This document shows positions 8,645-14,596 of a DNA stretch of 14,596 nt, piece by piece. Made by a program: the position numbers and the translations under genes. The notes beneath the pieces were generated by a model. The model was not told the origin of the DNA. It ran no database searches and was given only the letters and a program-made list of their open reading frames with translations. This DNA comes from an uncultured Eubacteriales bacterium (GTDB lineage Bacteria; Bacillota; Clostridia; Oscillospirales; Oscillospiraceae), in contig CAUGSS010000053.1 of the NCBI GenBank assembly GCA_959602365.1, positions 1-14,596 on the forward strand, read 5' to 3'. How positions within the stretch are numbered: the stretch's first letter is position 1; every line of letters starts with the position of its first letter.

Positions 8645-9802
8645 ATGAAACGTGAATTTCAGAGGAAGCGATATTTCAAAAATCAGTTCCGCCTGCTGGC
8701 GGCGGCCTTTGTATGCGCCCCGGCGGCGGTGTTCGCCCTGACCCTGTTGTGTCTGGGCCGGGGGCTGCTGAGCCAGAGCCAGGGAGAGCAGCCGGCGCTG
8801 ACGGTGGAGCTGCCCCTGTCCGCCCCGCTGGAAGAGGAGGGCGCGGCGGAGGAGCAGGCGGCGGGGTCTGGGGAAACCGGCCAGGCAGGTCAGGCGGAGA
8901 CCGGCCAGGCCGCCTCAGAGGAGGAGGACGCCCTGTGGGATCAGAGCGTCACCCTGTCCGTGCTGGTGGGGGATCAGGTGCAGGAGATGACCCTGGGGGA
9001 CTATCTGTGGGGGGTGGTGGCGGCGGAGATGCCCGCCAATTTCCATGAGGAGGCGCTGAAGGCCCAGGCCGCCGCCGCCCGGACCTACACGGTCTACAAA
9101 CTGCTCCACCCCTCCGGGGCCCATGAGGCGGACCTGTGCTCCGACCCCGGCTGCTGCCAGGCCTGGATGAGCCGGGAGGATCGGATGGCGGCCTGGGACG
9201 CCTCGGAGGCGGAGGCGCTGGCGGAGAAAGTCACCCGGGCGGTGACCGAGACCGACGGCATGGCGGTGTGTTATGGCGGGGAGCCCATCCAGGCCGTGTT
9301 CCACGCCGCCAGCGACGGCACCACCCGGTCGGCCCAGGAGGTCTGGGGGACTGAGGTGGCCTATCTTCAGAGTGTGACCTCCCCGGAGGGGGAGGAGGTG
9401 CCCAACTATTACAGCACCGTCCAGGTCTCCGCCTCCGACTTTGCCGCCGCCGTCACCGGGGCGGTCTCCGGGTGCGACCTGTCCGGAGCGGTGGAGAGCT
9501 GGATCGGAGAGGTGCGCTATGATGAGGCGGGACTGAGCGAGGCGGTGGTGATCGGCGGGGTGGAAGTGCCCACGTCCACCCTGCGCACCCTGTTCTCGCT
9601 GCGCTCCTCCAGCCTGACGCTGGAGGCGGCGGGGGACACCGTCACATTCTATGTCACCGGCTATGGCCACGGGGTGGGCATGAGCCAGTACGGGGCCAAC
9701 GCCCTGGCGGGACAGGGCAAGGGCTGGCAGGAGATTTTGACCTGGTATTATTCGGGCACGGCGGTGGAAAATCTTGCTGACAAAGCGTTGGATTTGGGGT
9801 AA
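8645..9802 (+). CDS. spoIID: Stage II sporulation protein D (SpoIID), peptidoglycan lytic transglycosylase
   Basis: SpoIID cleaves glycan strands during engulfment, acting from the mother-cell membrane with SpoIIP and SpoIIM. The 385-aa product has a basic N-terminus, one membrane anchor (about residues 15-40), an acidic Glu/Gln/Gly-rich linker (about 60-98) and a SpoIID domain (about 100-375). Landmarks are LWGVVAAEMP (Glu128, the expected catalytic residue), ALKAQAAAARTYTVY, LCSDPGCCQAW (Cys165, Cys170 and Cys171, zinc-site region), FHAASDGTTRSAQEVWG and GYGHGVGMSQYGA (His342). The ATG at 8645 is chosen for the purine-rich AAGAGG about 10 nt upstream and because the protein then begins with the anchor. 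In Bacillus the gene is under sigma-E; no clear sigma-E promoter was recognised here. The membrane-protein gene at 9901 follows after 98 bp and may be co-transcribed. SpoIIM and SpoIIP are not in the window. Confidence 0.95.
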   Translation: MKREFQRKRYFKNQFRLLAAAFVCAPAAVFALTLLCLGRGLLSQSQGEQPALTVELPLSAPLEEEGAAEEQAAGSGETGQAGQAETGQAASEEEDALWDQSVTLSVLVGDQVQEMTLGDYLWGVVAAEMPANFHEEALKAQAAAARTYTVYKLLHPSGAHEADLCSDPGCCQAWMSREDRMAAWDASEAEALAEKVTRAVTETDGMAVCYGGEPIQAVFHAASDGTTRSAQEVWGTEVAYLQSVTSPEGEEVPNYYSTVQVSASDFAAAVTGAVSGCDLSGAVESWIGEVRYDEAGLSEAVVIGGVEVPTSTLRTLFSLRSSSLTLEAAGDTVTFYVTGYGHGVGMSQYGANALAGQGKGWQEILTWYYSGTAVENLADKALDLG

Positions 9803-9814
9803 AATAAGAGACAC

Positions 9815-9865
9815 GGCGGGGCGAGGCCCCGCCCGGCCCCGCCGGGGTGCCTTCGGGCGGGGGCC
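9815..9865 (+). other. Two GC hairpins between spoIID and the membrane-protein gene
   Basis: There is a perfect 8-bp stem with a 3-nt loop (9815-9833) and an imperfect 9-bp stem (9835-9843 with 9856-9865). Neither is followed by a T-run, so full termination is unlikely. They could reduce read-through into the next gene or protect the spoIID 3' end. Confidence 0.5.
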
Positions 9866-9900
9866 GGAGAGAATGACCCAGATACAAAGGATGTGTCCCA

Positions 9901-10740
9901 ATGAAACGCTATCCCGCCGCCTTGATGACCGCCGCCCTGGTGGGCGCCGCCCTTCAGCTCTGGTGCCAGAGCGCCGCCTTTGATCCCTTCACCGGCCTGG
10001 TGGAGCCCGGGGCGGCATCTGCGCTGGCGCTGTGGGCCTTTTTCATCGCGGTGCCGGTGCTTGCCCTGTTGTCTGCGATGCCGCTGCGGGGACGCGCTGT
10101 CCCCGGGGAGGGGGAGCTCTACGGGGATCTGGGGCCGGTGGGGCGGCTGTTGGGTGCGGTGAGCGGCGGCCTGGTGGCCGTGGGCGCCATCCTGGAGCTG
10201 ATCCCTGATCTGCGGGCCCTGATGGCCTTCCCCCGGCCGGCCCGGCTGGGGAGCTGCGCCGTGGACGCGCTGCTCTGGGCGGGCGGGCTGTGCCTGCTGG
10301 CGCTGGCCCTCCGGGGGGACCGCCCCAAGCCCCGGAGCGTCGCCGCACTGATCCCCGGTTTTGGGGTGTGCTTCTGGCTGGTGGTGTTCTACCACGCCGA
10401 GACCCGGGACCCGGTGCTGGAGCGCTATGTGTGGACGCTGCTGGCCCTGATGGCTGCTGTGCTGGCCCTCTATCACCAGGCGGCCTGGGCCTTTGGACGC
10501 CCCGCCCCGGTGCGCACCCAGTGGTTCACCCTGACCGCCGGCGTGTACGCCTTTGCCGCCCTGCCCGGGGCGGGGGAGCTGGCGGAAGTGCTGGCCCTGG
10601 CGGGACTGGGGGGCTGGATGCTGGTGTTCAGCTTCCGCATCTCCGCCCTGAGCGCCGGCGCGGCCCGGCCGGAGGCGGACGGCCCGGAGCCGGAAGGGCC
10701 TGGCCCGGCGACCCAGGGCGCGGCGGGCAGCGGGAATTGA
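9901..10740 (+). CDS. Uncharacterised polytopic membrane protein
   Basis: The family was not recognised. The 279-aa product has about eight hydrophobic segments (roughly 6-25, 39-60, 82-102, 118-138, 147-165, 176-198, 208-222 and 228-248) and a short Pro/Glu/Gly-rich tail that looks disordered. Charged loops include RPKPR (about 141-145) and YHAETRDP (about 164-171) after the fifth segment. No transporter or enzyme signature was found. The start ATG follows AAAGGA (about 9886-9891). It lies 98 bp after spoIID on the same strand with no clear terminator or promoter between, so co-expression in the sporulating mother cell is possible, but that is inference from position. A strong terminator follows 26 bp after the stop. 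Confidence 0.82.
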   Translation: MKRYPAALMTAALVGAALQLWCQSAAFDPFTGLVEPGAASALALWAFFIAVPVLALLSAMPLRGRAVPGEGELYGDLGPVGRLLGAVSGGLVAVGAILELIPDLRALMAFPRPARLGSCAVDALLWAGGLCLLALALRGDRPKPRSVAALIPGFGVCFWLVVFYHAETRDPVLERYVWTLLALMAAVLALYHQAAWAFGRPAPVRTQWFTLTAGVYAFAALPGAGELAEVLALAGLGGWMLVFSFRISALSAGAARPEADGPEPEGPGPATQGAAGSGN

Positions 10741-10766
10741 GCGAGATCACGAGAAAGATTATTTAT

Positions 10767-10800
10767 CCCCATACCGCCTTGGCGGTATGGGGATATTTCT
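10767..10800 (+). terminator. Intrinsic terminator of the spoIID operon
   Basis: A perfect 12-bp inverted repeat (CCCCATACCGCC at 10767-10778, GGCGGTATGGGG at 10781-10792) is followed by ATATTTCTTT. With only two bases between the arms, the innermost pairs must open to form the loop. It lies 26 bp after the stop at 10740. Confidence 0.85.
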
Positions 10801-10820
10801 TTGATGGAAAAAGAGAGACG

Positions 10821-10870
10821 GGGCCCGGGCCCTCCGGACCCCACCTCGGTCTGATGTCCGGCCCGGGCCC
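10821..10870. other. Long GC inverted repeat between convergent genes
   Basis: GGGCCCGGG (10821-10829) pairs with CCCGGGCCC (10862-10870), and CCGGAC (10834-10839) pairs with GTCCGG (10856-10861), with a CCCT bulge and a loop of about 16 nt. There is no T-run on either side. It sits between the two facing terminators, in a 230-bp stretch with no gene. Confidence 0.6.
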
Positions 10871-10966
10871 GGCGGAAGAGCTGCCGCGGGTTGTTGGGAG
10901 CGCCGCCGGCGGCCCGGGGGCGCCCCTCCGGCCGCAGACCCGCAGAACTGCAGCTGCAGAATGCAG

Positions 10967-10998
10967 AAAACCCCCATCCCGCGGCGGCGGGATGGGGG
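10967..10998 (-). terminator. Intrinsic terminator of the M23 peptidase gene
   Basis: A perfect 12-bp stem (10971-10982 with 10987-10998) has a 4-nt loop. On the minus strand it is followed by TTTT (10967-10970) and CTGCAT. It lies 33 bp past the stop of the minus-strand gene. There is no T-run on the plus strand. Confidence 0.82.
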
Positions 10999-11031
10999 TG
11001 AACTGGTTTCAGAGTGTGCGCCCGGGGGATA

Positions 11032-12048
11032 TCACAGGTCGCTCAGATCCAGGTAGTCCATGGGGTTCAGCGTCTCGGCCACATACAGCCCGGCATACTC
11101 GCCGGAGCGCACCTCAAAGTGGCAGTGGACCCCGGTGACCCGGCCGGTGGCGCCCATGGCGGCGATCTGCTCGCCCTGCTCCACGGAATCTCCGACGCTG
11201 ACATAGATGGAGGAGTTGTGGGCGTAATAGGTGTGGGTGCCGTTGTCGTGCTGGATGACCACCAGGTTGCCGTAGCCGCCGTTGTCCCAGCCCGCATAGA
11301 CCACGGTGCCCGCCCGGGCGGCGCAGATGGCGGTGCCGCTGGAGGCGGCGATGTCAATGCCGCTGTGCTTCCGGTTGGCGCCGTTGATGGTGTCAATGCC
11401 GTAGCTTCCGGTATAGGAGCCATGGGCGGGCCAGACGAACTCGGGCCGCTCCTGGGTGCCCACATGGATCAGGGTGTCCTGGGCCGGGGTGAGCACCTGG
11501 GCGCTCACCGCCTTGGTCAGCACCGACTCGCCGTTGAGGCGGACCACCTGCTGGACCACCTGCTGTTCTCCGGCGTGGCCCTCTTCCGTGTAGCTCTCGT
11601 CGGTATAGAGGGTGTCGTCCTCCACCGTGACGGTGGTGTAGGGGATTTCCACGGTTTCAGAGACCTGGCTGACGGTCTGGACGGAGAGGGCCTCCTCCAG
11701 GGCGGACAGGATGTCGGCCTCTTCCCGGGGGGTGTCGGCGGTCTGGCCGGCCTCCACAGCGGTGATCTCAACCTGGCTGAGCACTTCCAGCGAGAGCACG
11801 TCCTGGGTGTCATAGCGGTCCACCGCAGTCTCATACAGCGCCTGAAGGGCGGCTTCCTGATCGGCGGCGCCCAGAATCTGGCCGTCCACAGCGATGACCC
11901 AGGCGGTGTTGGCGGCGGGGGCAGCCAGGGCGGAGGTGGCGCCGATGCCGCCGGCACAGGCCAGCGTCAGGGCGATGACAGGCAGGGCGCCCAGTACCGG
12001 GTGCCGTCCGGTCAGACGTTGGTAGAGCTGCTTCAGCTTGCGCTGCAT
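11032..12048 (-). CDS. Membrane-anchored G5-domain M23 peptidase (murein endopeptidase)
   Basis: This is a predicted zinc endopeptidase cutting peptidoglycan cross-bridges or stem peptides outside the membrane. The 338-aa product has a basic N-terminus and one hydrophobic segment (about 18-42, signal or anchor), a domain of the clostridial cell-wall hydrolase kind (about 48-120, VIAVDGQILGAADQEAALQ), a G5 domain (about 123-199, with VEIPYTTVTVEDD and GHAGEQQVVQ) and a C-terminal M23 domain (about 205-325). All metal and catalytic residues are present: HSGID (His228, Asp232), the HTYYAH motif and HCH (His308, His310). The ATG at 12048 is chosen because AAAGG (12061-12065 on the minus strand) precedes it by 12 nt; the farther ATG at 12093 lies upstream of that site. 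It might be a growth hydrolase or a SpoIIQ-like sporulation protein; the G5 layout favours the former. Confidence 0.93.
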   Translation of the reverse strand: MQRKLKQLYQRLTGRHPVLGALPVIALTLACAGGIGATSALAAPAANTAWVIAVDGQILGAADQEAALQALYETAVDRYDTQDVLSLEVLSQVEITAVEAGQTADTPREEADILSALEEALSVQTVSQVSETVEIPYTTVTVEDDTLYTDESYTEEGHAGEQQVVQQVVRLNGESVLTKAVSAQVLTPAQDTLIHVGTQERPEFVWPAHGSYTGSYGIDTINGANRKHSGIDIAASSGTAICAARAGTVVYAGWDNGGYGNLVVIQHDNGTHTYYAHNSSIYVSVGDSVEQGEQIAAMGATGRVTGVHCHFEVRSGEYAGLYVAETLNPMDYLDLSDL

Positions 12049-12075
12049 GGCAATCACAGACCTTTCTGAAAAACA

Positions 12076-12134
12076 GTAACAAGTAAAAAACAAGTAAAAT
12101 ACAAAACGGATTCATTTGGTAACAACAAGTAACA
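12076..12134 (-). promoter_or_regulatory. Row of phased TGTTAC-like half-sites in the M23 gene leader
   Basis: Read on the minus strand, five hexamers lie on one face of the helix: TGTTAC (12129-12134), TGTTAC (12119-12124), TGTATT (12098-12103), TGTTTT (12087-12092) and TGTTAC (12076-12081). Start-to-start distances are 10, 21, 11 and 11 bp. A repeated 9-mer TTACTTGTT (plus-strand AACAAGTAA at 12078, 12089 and 12124) overlaps them. The WalR response regulator of Firmicutes binds TGTWAH-N5-TGTWAH (11-bp period) at cell-wall hydrolase genes; three of five sites match that half-site fully. The row lies at and downstream of the predicted start of transcription, which would suit repression. Assignment to WalR is inference. 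Confidence 0.5.
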
Positions 12135-12139
12135 AAAAT

Positions 12140-12168
12140 ATGATACACAAAACGCCGCCGTCTGTCAA
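12140..12168 (-). promoter_or_regulatory. Sigma-A promoter of the M23 peptidase gene
   Basis: Read on the minus strand: perfect -35 box TTGACA (12163-12168), 17-bp spacer, -10 box TATCAT (12140-12145). The predicted start near 12133 leaves a leader of about 85 nt that holds the phased hexamers. Confidence 0.83.
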
Positions 12169-12257
12169 CCACAAGATGTGGGCGAAACCGGCCCGGGTTT
12201 TATGGAAAACACAAGATAGGGAATTGTCCCCCTCGGTTGCATTTTTCCCCGGTTTAG

Positions 12258-12269
12258 GGTAAAGTTACC
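12258..12269. promoter_or_regulatory. Short palindrome upstream of nadE
   Basis: GGTAA-AG-TTACC is a perfect palindrome in the AT-rich stretch 72-83 bp before the nadE start. It overlaps a weak promoter candidate (TTGCAT at 12237, TAAAGT at 12260). It could be an operator; it does not look like a NiaR or NrtR site that I know. Confidence 0.3.
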
Positions 12270-12323
12270 TTATAGCATAAAAAATGACCTGAATCTGAAA
12301 CCGGACCCCAGAGATGGGCCGGG

Positions 12324-12331
12324 AGAGGGGG
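12324..12331 (+). promoter_or_regulatory. Ribosome binding site deciding the nadE start
   Basis: AGAGGGGG ends 9 nt before GTG at 12341. The in-frame ATG at 12314 lies upstream of this site and has no purine-rich site of its own, so the GTG is preferred. Confidence 0.7.
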
Positions 12332-12340
12332 CTGGTCCCA

Positions 12341-14263
12341 GTGTGGGACGGATTGATCAAAGTGGCGGCGGCCACGCCGGACATCCGGGTGGCGGACTGC
12401 GGATATAATGCGGGGCAGATTGTGGAGCTGTGCACTCGGGCGGCGGAGCAGGGGGTAAAAGTCATCTGCTTCCCGGAGCTGTGCGTCACCGGCTACACCT
12501 GCGGCGACCTGTTCTTGCAGGACACCCTGCTCCGGGGGGCGGAGGCCGCCCTGGAGGGCATCCTGCGGGAGACCGCCGGGCTGGATCTGCTGGCCTGCGT
12601 GGGGGTGCCGGTGCGCTGGAGCGGCAAGCTCTACAACTGCGCCGCGGTGTTCTGCCATGGGGAGCTGCTGGGGCTGGTGCCCAAGGTCAATATTCCCAAT
12701 TACACCGAATTTTATGAGCAGCGCTGGTTTACCTCGGGCCGGGCGCTGGGGGATACCGACTTCTGCATCCCCTTTGCCGGGCAGGAGGCGGTGGAGTTCT
12801 CCACTGCTCTGGTGTTCCGGTGCGAGAGCCTTCCCCTGCTCTGGGTGGGGGTGGAGATCTGCGAGGACCTGTGGGTGGCGGACACCCCCTCCACCCGGCT
12901 GTGCGCCGGAGGGGCCACCCTGATCCTGAACCCCTCCGCCAGCGACGAGATCGTCAGCAAGGCGGACTGGCGGCGGCTGCTCCTCCGCTCCACCTCCGGG
13001 CGGCTGGAGTGCGGCTATGTCTACGCCGACGCGGGCCGGGGGGAGAGCTCCACCGACCTGGTCTACGCCGGCCACTGCCTGGTGGCGGAGGGGGGCTCCA
13101 TCCTGGCAGAGTGCCGGTTTGAGACCGGGATCACCATCTCGGAGATCGACCTGGAGAAGCTCGCCCACGAGCGGCAGCGGATGAACACCTTCCCCGCCGG
13201 GGCGGAGGACATCTACCCCTGCTATTTCGACCTGGAGCTGGGGGAGACCGCCCTGACCCGGTATGTGGACCCCAACCCCTTTGTCCCCGCCGACCGGGGA
13301 GACCGGGAGGAGCGGTGCGCCGAGATCCTGGCCCTGGCCTCCCAGGGGCTGGCCAAGCGGCTGGAGCACACCCGTGCCCCCAAGGCGGTGGTGGGCCTGT
13401 CCGGTGGGCTGGACTCCACCCTGGCCATCCTGATCACCGCCCTGGCCTTTGACAAGCTGGGCCGGGACCACCGGGACATCCTGGCGGTGACCATGCCCTG
13501 CTTCGGCACCACCGACCGCACCCGGGACAACGCCTGCGCCCTGGCGGAGGAGCTGGGGGCGGAGCTGATGCGGGTGGACATCGGCGAGGCGGTGAGCGTC
13601 CACTTCCGGGACATCGGCCAGAGCATGGAGGACCACTCGGTGACCTACGAGAACGGCCAGGCCCGGGAGCGCACCCAGGTGCTGATGGATCTGGCCAACA
13701 AGACCGGGGGGCTGGTCATCGGCACCGGGGACCTGAGCGAGCTGGCCCTGGGCTGGTGCACCTACAACGGCGACCACATGAGCATGTACGCGGTGAACGC
13801 CTCCATTCCCAAGACCCTGGTGCGCCACCTGGTGGCCTTTGTCAGCGACGACAGGCGGGACCGGGATCCGAAGCTCTCGGCGGTGCTGGACGATATCCTG
13901 GCCACCCCGGTGTCCCCGGAGCTGCTCCCCGCCGTGGACGGCCGGATCAGCCAGCGCACCGAGGAGCTGGTGGGGCCCTATGAGCTCCACGACTTCTTCC
14001 TCTACTACGCCCTGCGCTGGGGCTTCGGGCCGAAGAAGATCTACCGGCTGGCCCGGTACGCCCTGGGGGAGAAGTACGGGGATGAGGTCATTTTGAAGTG
14101 GCTCAAAAACTTTTACCGCCGCTTCTTCTCCCAGCAGTTCAAGCGCTCCTGTCTCCCCGACGGCCCCAAGGTGGGCACCGTCACATTGAGTCCCCGGGGG
14201 GACTGGCGGATGCCGTCGGACGCGGTGAACGAGCTGTGGATGCAGGAGCTGGAGGGACTGTGA
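12341..14263 (+). CDS. nadE: Glutamine-dependent NAD+ synthetase (EC 6.3.5.1)
   Basis: The enzyme amidates deamido-NAD with ATP, using ammonia released from glutamine by its own glutaminase domain. The 640-aa product is a standard two-domain fusion. The N-terminal carbon-nitrogen hydrolase domain (about 1-275) has the catalytic triad Glu46 (FPELCVTGY), Lys115 (VPKVNIPNY) and Cys174 (GVEICEDLW). The C-terminal synthetase domain has the ATP-pyrophosphatase loop SGGLDS at 354-359 and the later GTGDLSELALGW motif. The length is close to other bacterial fused enzymes. The GTG start is chosen by the AGAGGGGG site and by a good fit of WDGLIKVAAATP as the N-terminus. The gene is divergent from the M23 peptidase gene. 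No clear promoter or T-run terminator was found; REP-like repeats begin about 90 bp after the stop. Confidence 0.97.
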   Translation: MWDGLIKVAAATPDIRVADCGYNAGQIVELCTRAAEQGVKVICFPELCVTGYTCGDLFLQDTLLRGAEAALEGILRETAGLDLLACVGVPVRWSGKLYNCAAVFCHGELLGLVPKVNIPNYTEFYEQRWFTSGRALGDTDFCIPFAGQEAVEFSTALVFRCESLPLLWVGVEICEDLWVADTPSTRLCAGGATLILNPSASDEIVSKADWRRLLLRSTSGRLECGYVYADAGRGESSTDLVYAGHCLVAEGGSILAECRFETGITISEIDLEKLAHERQRMNTFPAGAEDIYPCYFDLELGETALTRYVDPNPFVPADRGDREERCAEILALASQGLAKRLEHTRAPKAVVGLSGGLDSTLAILITALAFDKLGRDHRDILAVTMPCFGTTDRTRDNACALAEELGAELMRVDIGEAVSVHFRDIGQSMEDHSVTYENGQARERTQVLMDLANKTGGLVIGTGDLSELALGWCTYNGDHMSMYAVNASIPKTLVRHLVAFVSDDRRDRDPKLSAVLDDILATPVSPELLPAVDGRISQRTEELVGPYELHDFFLYYALRWGFGPKKIYRLARYALGEKYGDEVILKWLKNFYRRFFSQQFKRSCLPDGPKVGTVTLSPRGDWRMPSDAVNELWMQELEGL

Positions 14264-14353
14264 CGGGGCCCGCCGGCGCCGCGGAGCGGGCCGTCGGCCT
14301 GAGAAAGACGCCGCGCCCGCCGTCAGCCTGAAAAGGTTCCGCCGCCTCCGCCT

Positions 14354-14512
14354 TGTCTCATCCTGAGGAGACGTTGGGCCTGCTGTCATCCTGAATAGGC
14401 GCCGCCGGATCCGTTGTCATCCTGAGGAGCGCAGCGACGAAGGATCTTTCCCCGGTTTTCACCAGACTGTCAGCGGGGCGGAAGAAGATCCTTCGCTGCG
14501 CTCAGGATGACA
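14354..14512. repeat. REP-like element with truncated arm-A copies in front
   Basis: Arm A (TGTCATCCTGAGGAGCG...AAGGATCTT, 14415-14448) and arm B (AAGATCCTTCGC...AGGATGACA, 14485-14512) form a paired element as at 5771. Two shortened arm-A starts precede it: TGTCTCATCCTGAGGAG at 14354 and TGTCATCCTGAATAGG at 14384, spaced 30 and 31 bp. Arm A ends are thus multiplied on the left, as arm B ends are on the right. Confidence 0.88.
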
Positions 14513-14596
14513 GGGCGGGAGAAGCTCAGGATGACAGGGCAGGAGAAGCTCAGGATGACAGGGCAGGAGAAGCTCAGGATGACAGGGCAGGAGAAG
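14500..14596. repeat. 24-bp tandem copies of the arm-B end, cut by the window edge
   Basis: GCTCAGGATGACAGGGC followed by (A/G)GGAGAA repeats with exact 24-bp period at 14500, 14524, 14548 and 14572. Copies 2-4 are identical, which indicates recent expansion. The array probably continues past the window. Confidence 0.9.

Noticed and set aside
12314..12340. ATG at 12314 as the nadE start
   Set aside because: No ribosome binding site precedes it, while AGAGGGGG lies between it and the GTG at 12341 at proper spacing. The nine extra residues (MGRERGLVP) do not look like the family N-terminus.
12254..14389. Long minus-strand open frame opposite nadE (711 codons), and a 481-codon plus-strand frame opposite citrate synthase (7038-8483)
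   Set aside because: Both are shadows of clear enzymes with full catalytic motifs on the other strand, and both have low-complexity products.

Overview
The window is GC-rich chromosomal DNA of a spore-forming Firmicute. Third codon positions are strongly G/C, promoters are of the sigma-A type in short AT-rich islands, and SpoIID and a pyruvate,phosphate dikinase (PPDK) are present. The overall style is that of gut Oscillospiraceae (Flavonifractor/Pseudoflavonifractor relatives). That placement is inferred from style, not from a search. No transposase, integrase, phage gene, CRISPR array, tRNA or rRNA was seen.

Layout. 1-380: an array of palindromic REP-like repeats (arms TGTCATCCTGAG... and ...CTCAGGATGACA), first as a 107-bp tandem repeat, then as 25-bp tandem copies of one arm end, followed by an intrinsic terminator (425-457). 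521-2000: two tandem paralogous genes for unrecognised 194-aa proteins, each with its own near-identical extended -10 promoter. 2293-5210: ppdK with a strong promoter and a terminator. 5211-6997: no intact gene. This stretch holds four REP-like elements of about 100 bp alternating with an exact-period 30-bp minisatellite, and what looks like the orphan 3' end of a minus-strand gene for a decapeptide-repeat protein. 6998-8581: minus-strand Si-type citrate synthase. 8645-10800: divergent spoIID and a gene for a polytopic membrane protein. 10967-12168: minus-strand gene for a G5/M23 cell-wall peptidase, with a good promoter and a row of helically phased TGTTAC-like half-sites in its leader. 12341-14263: nadE (glutamine-dependent NAD+ synthetase), starting at GTG. 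14354-14596: a third REP-like locus with 24-bp tandem tails running off the window.

The genes are mostly single transcription units bounded by hairpin terminators; spoIID plus the membrane-protein gene is the only likely operon. Functions are housekeeping: PEP/pyruvate interconversion (PPDK), entry of acetyl-CoA into citrate, NAD synthesis, and peptidoglycan remodelling in sporulation (SpoIID) and probably in growth (M23). The least ordinary material is the composite repeat array at 5560-6960, the duplicated 194-aa gene with duplicated promoter, and the phased sites in front of the M23 gene.
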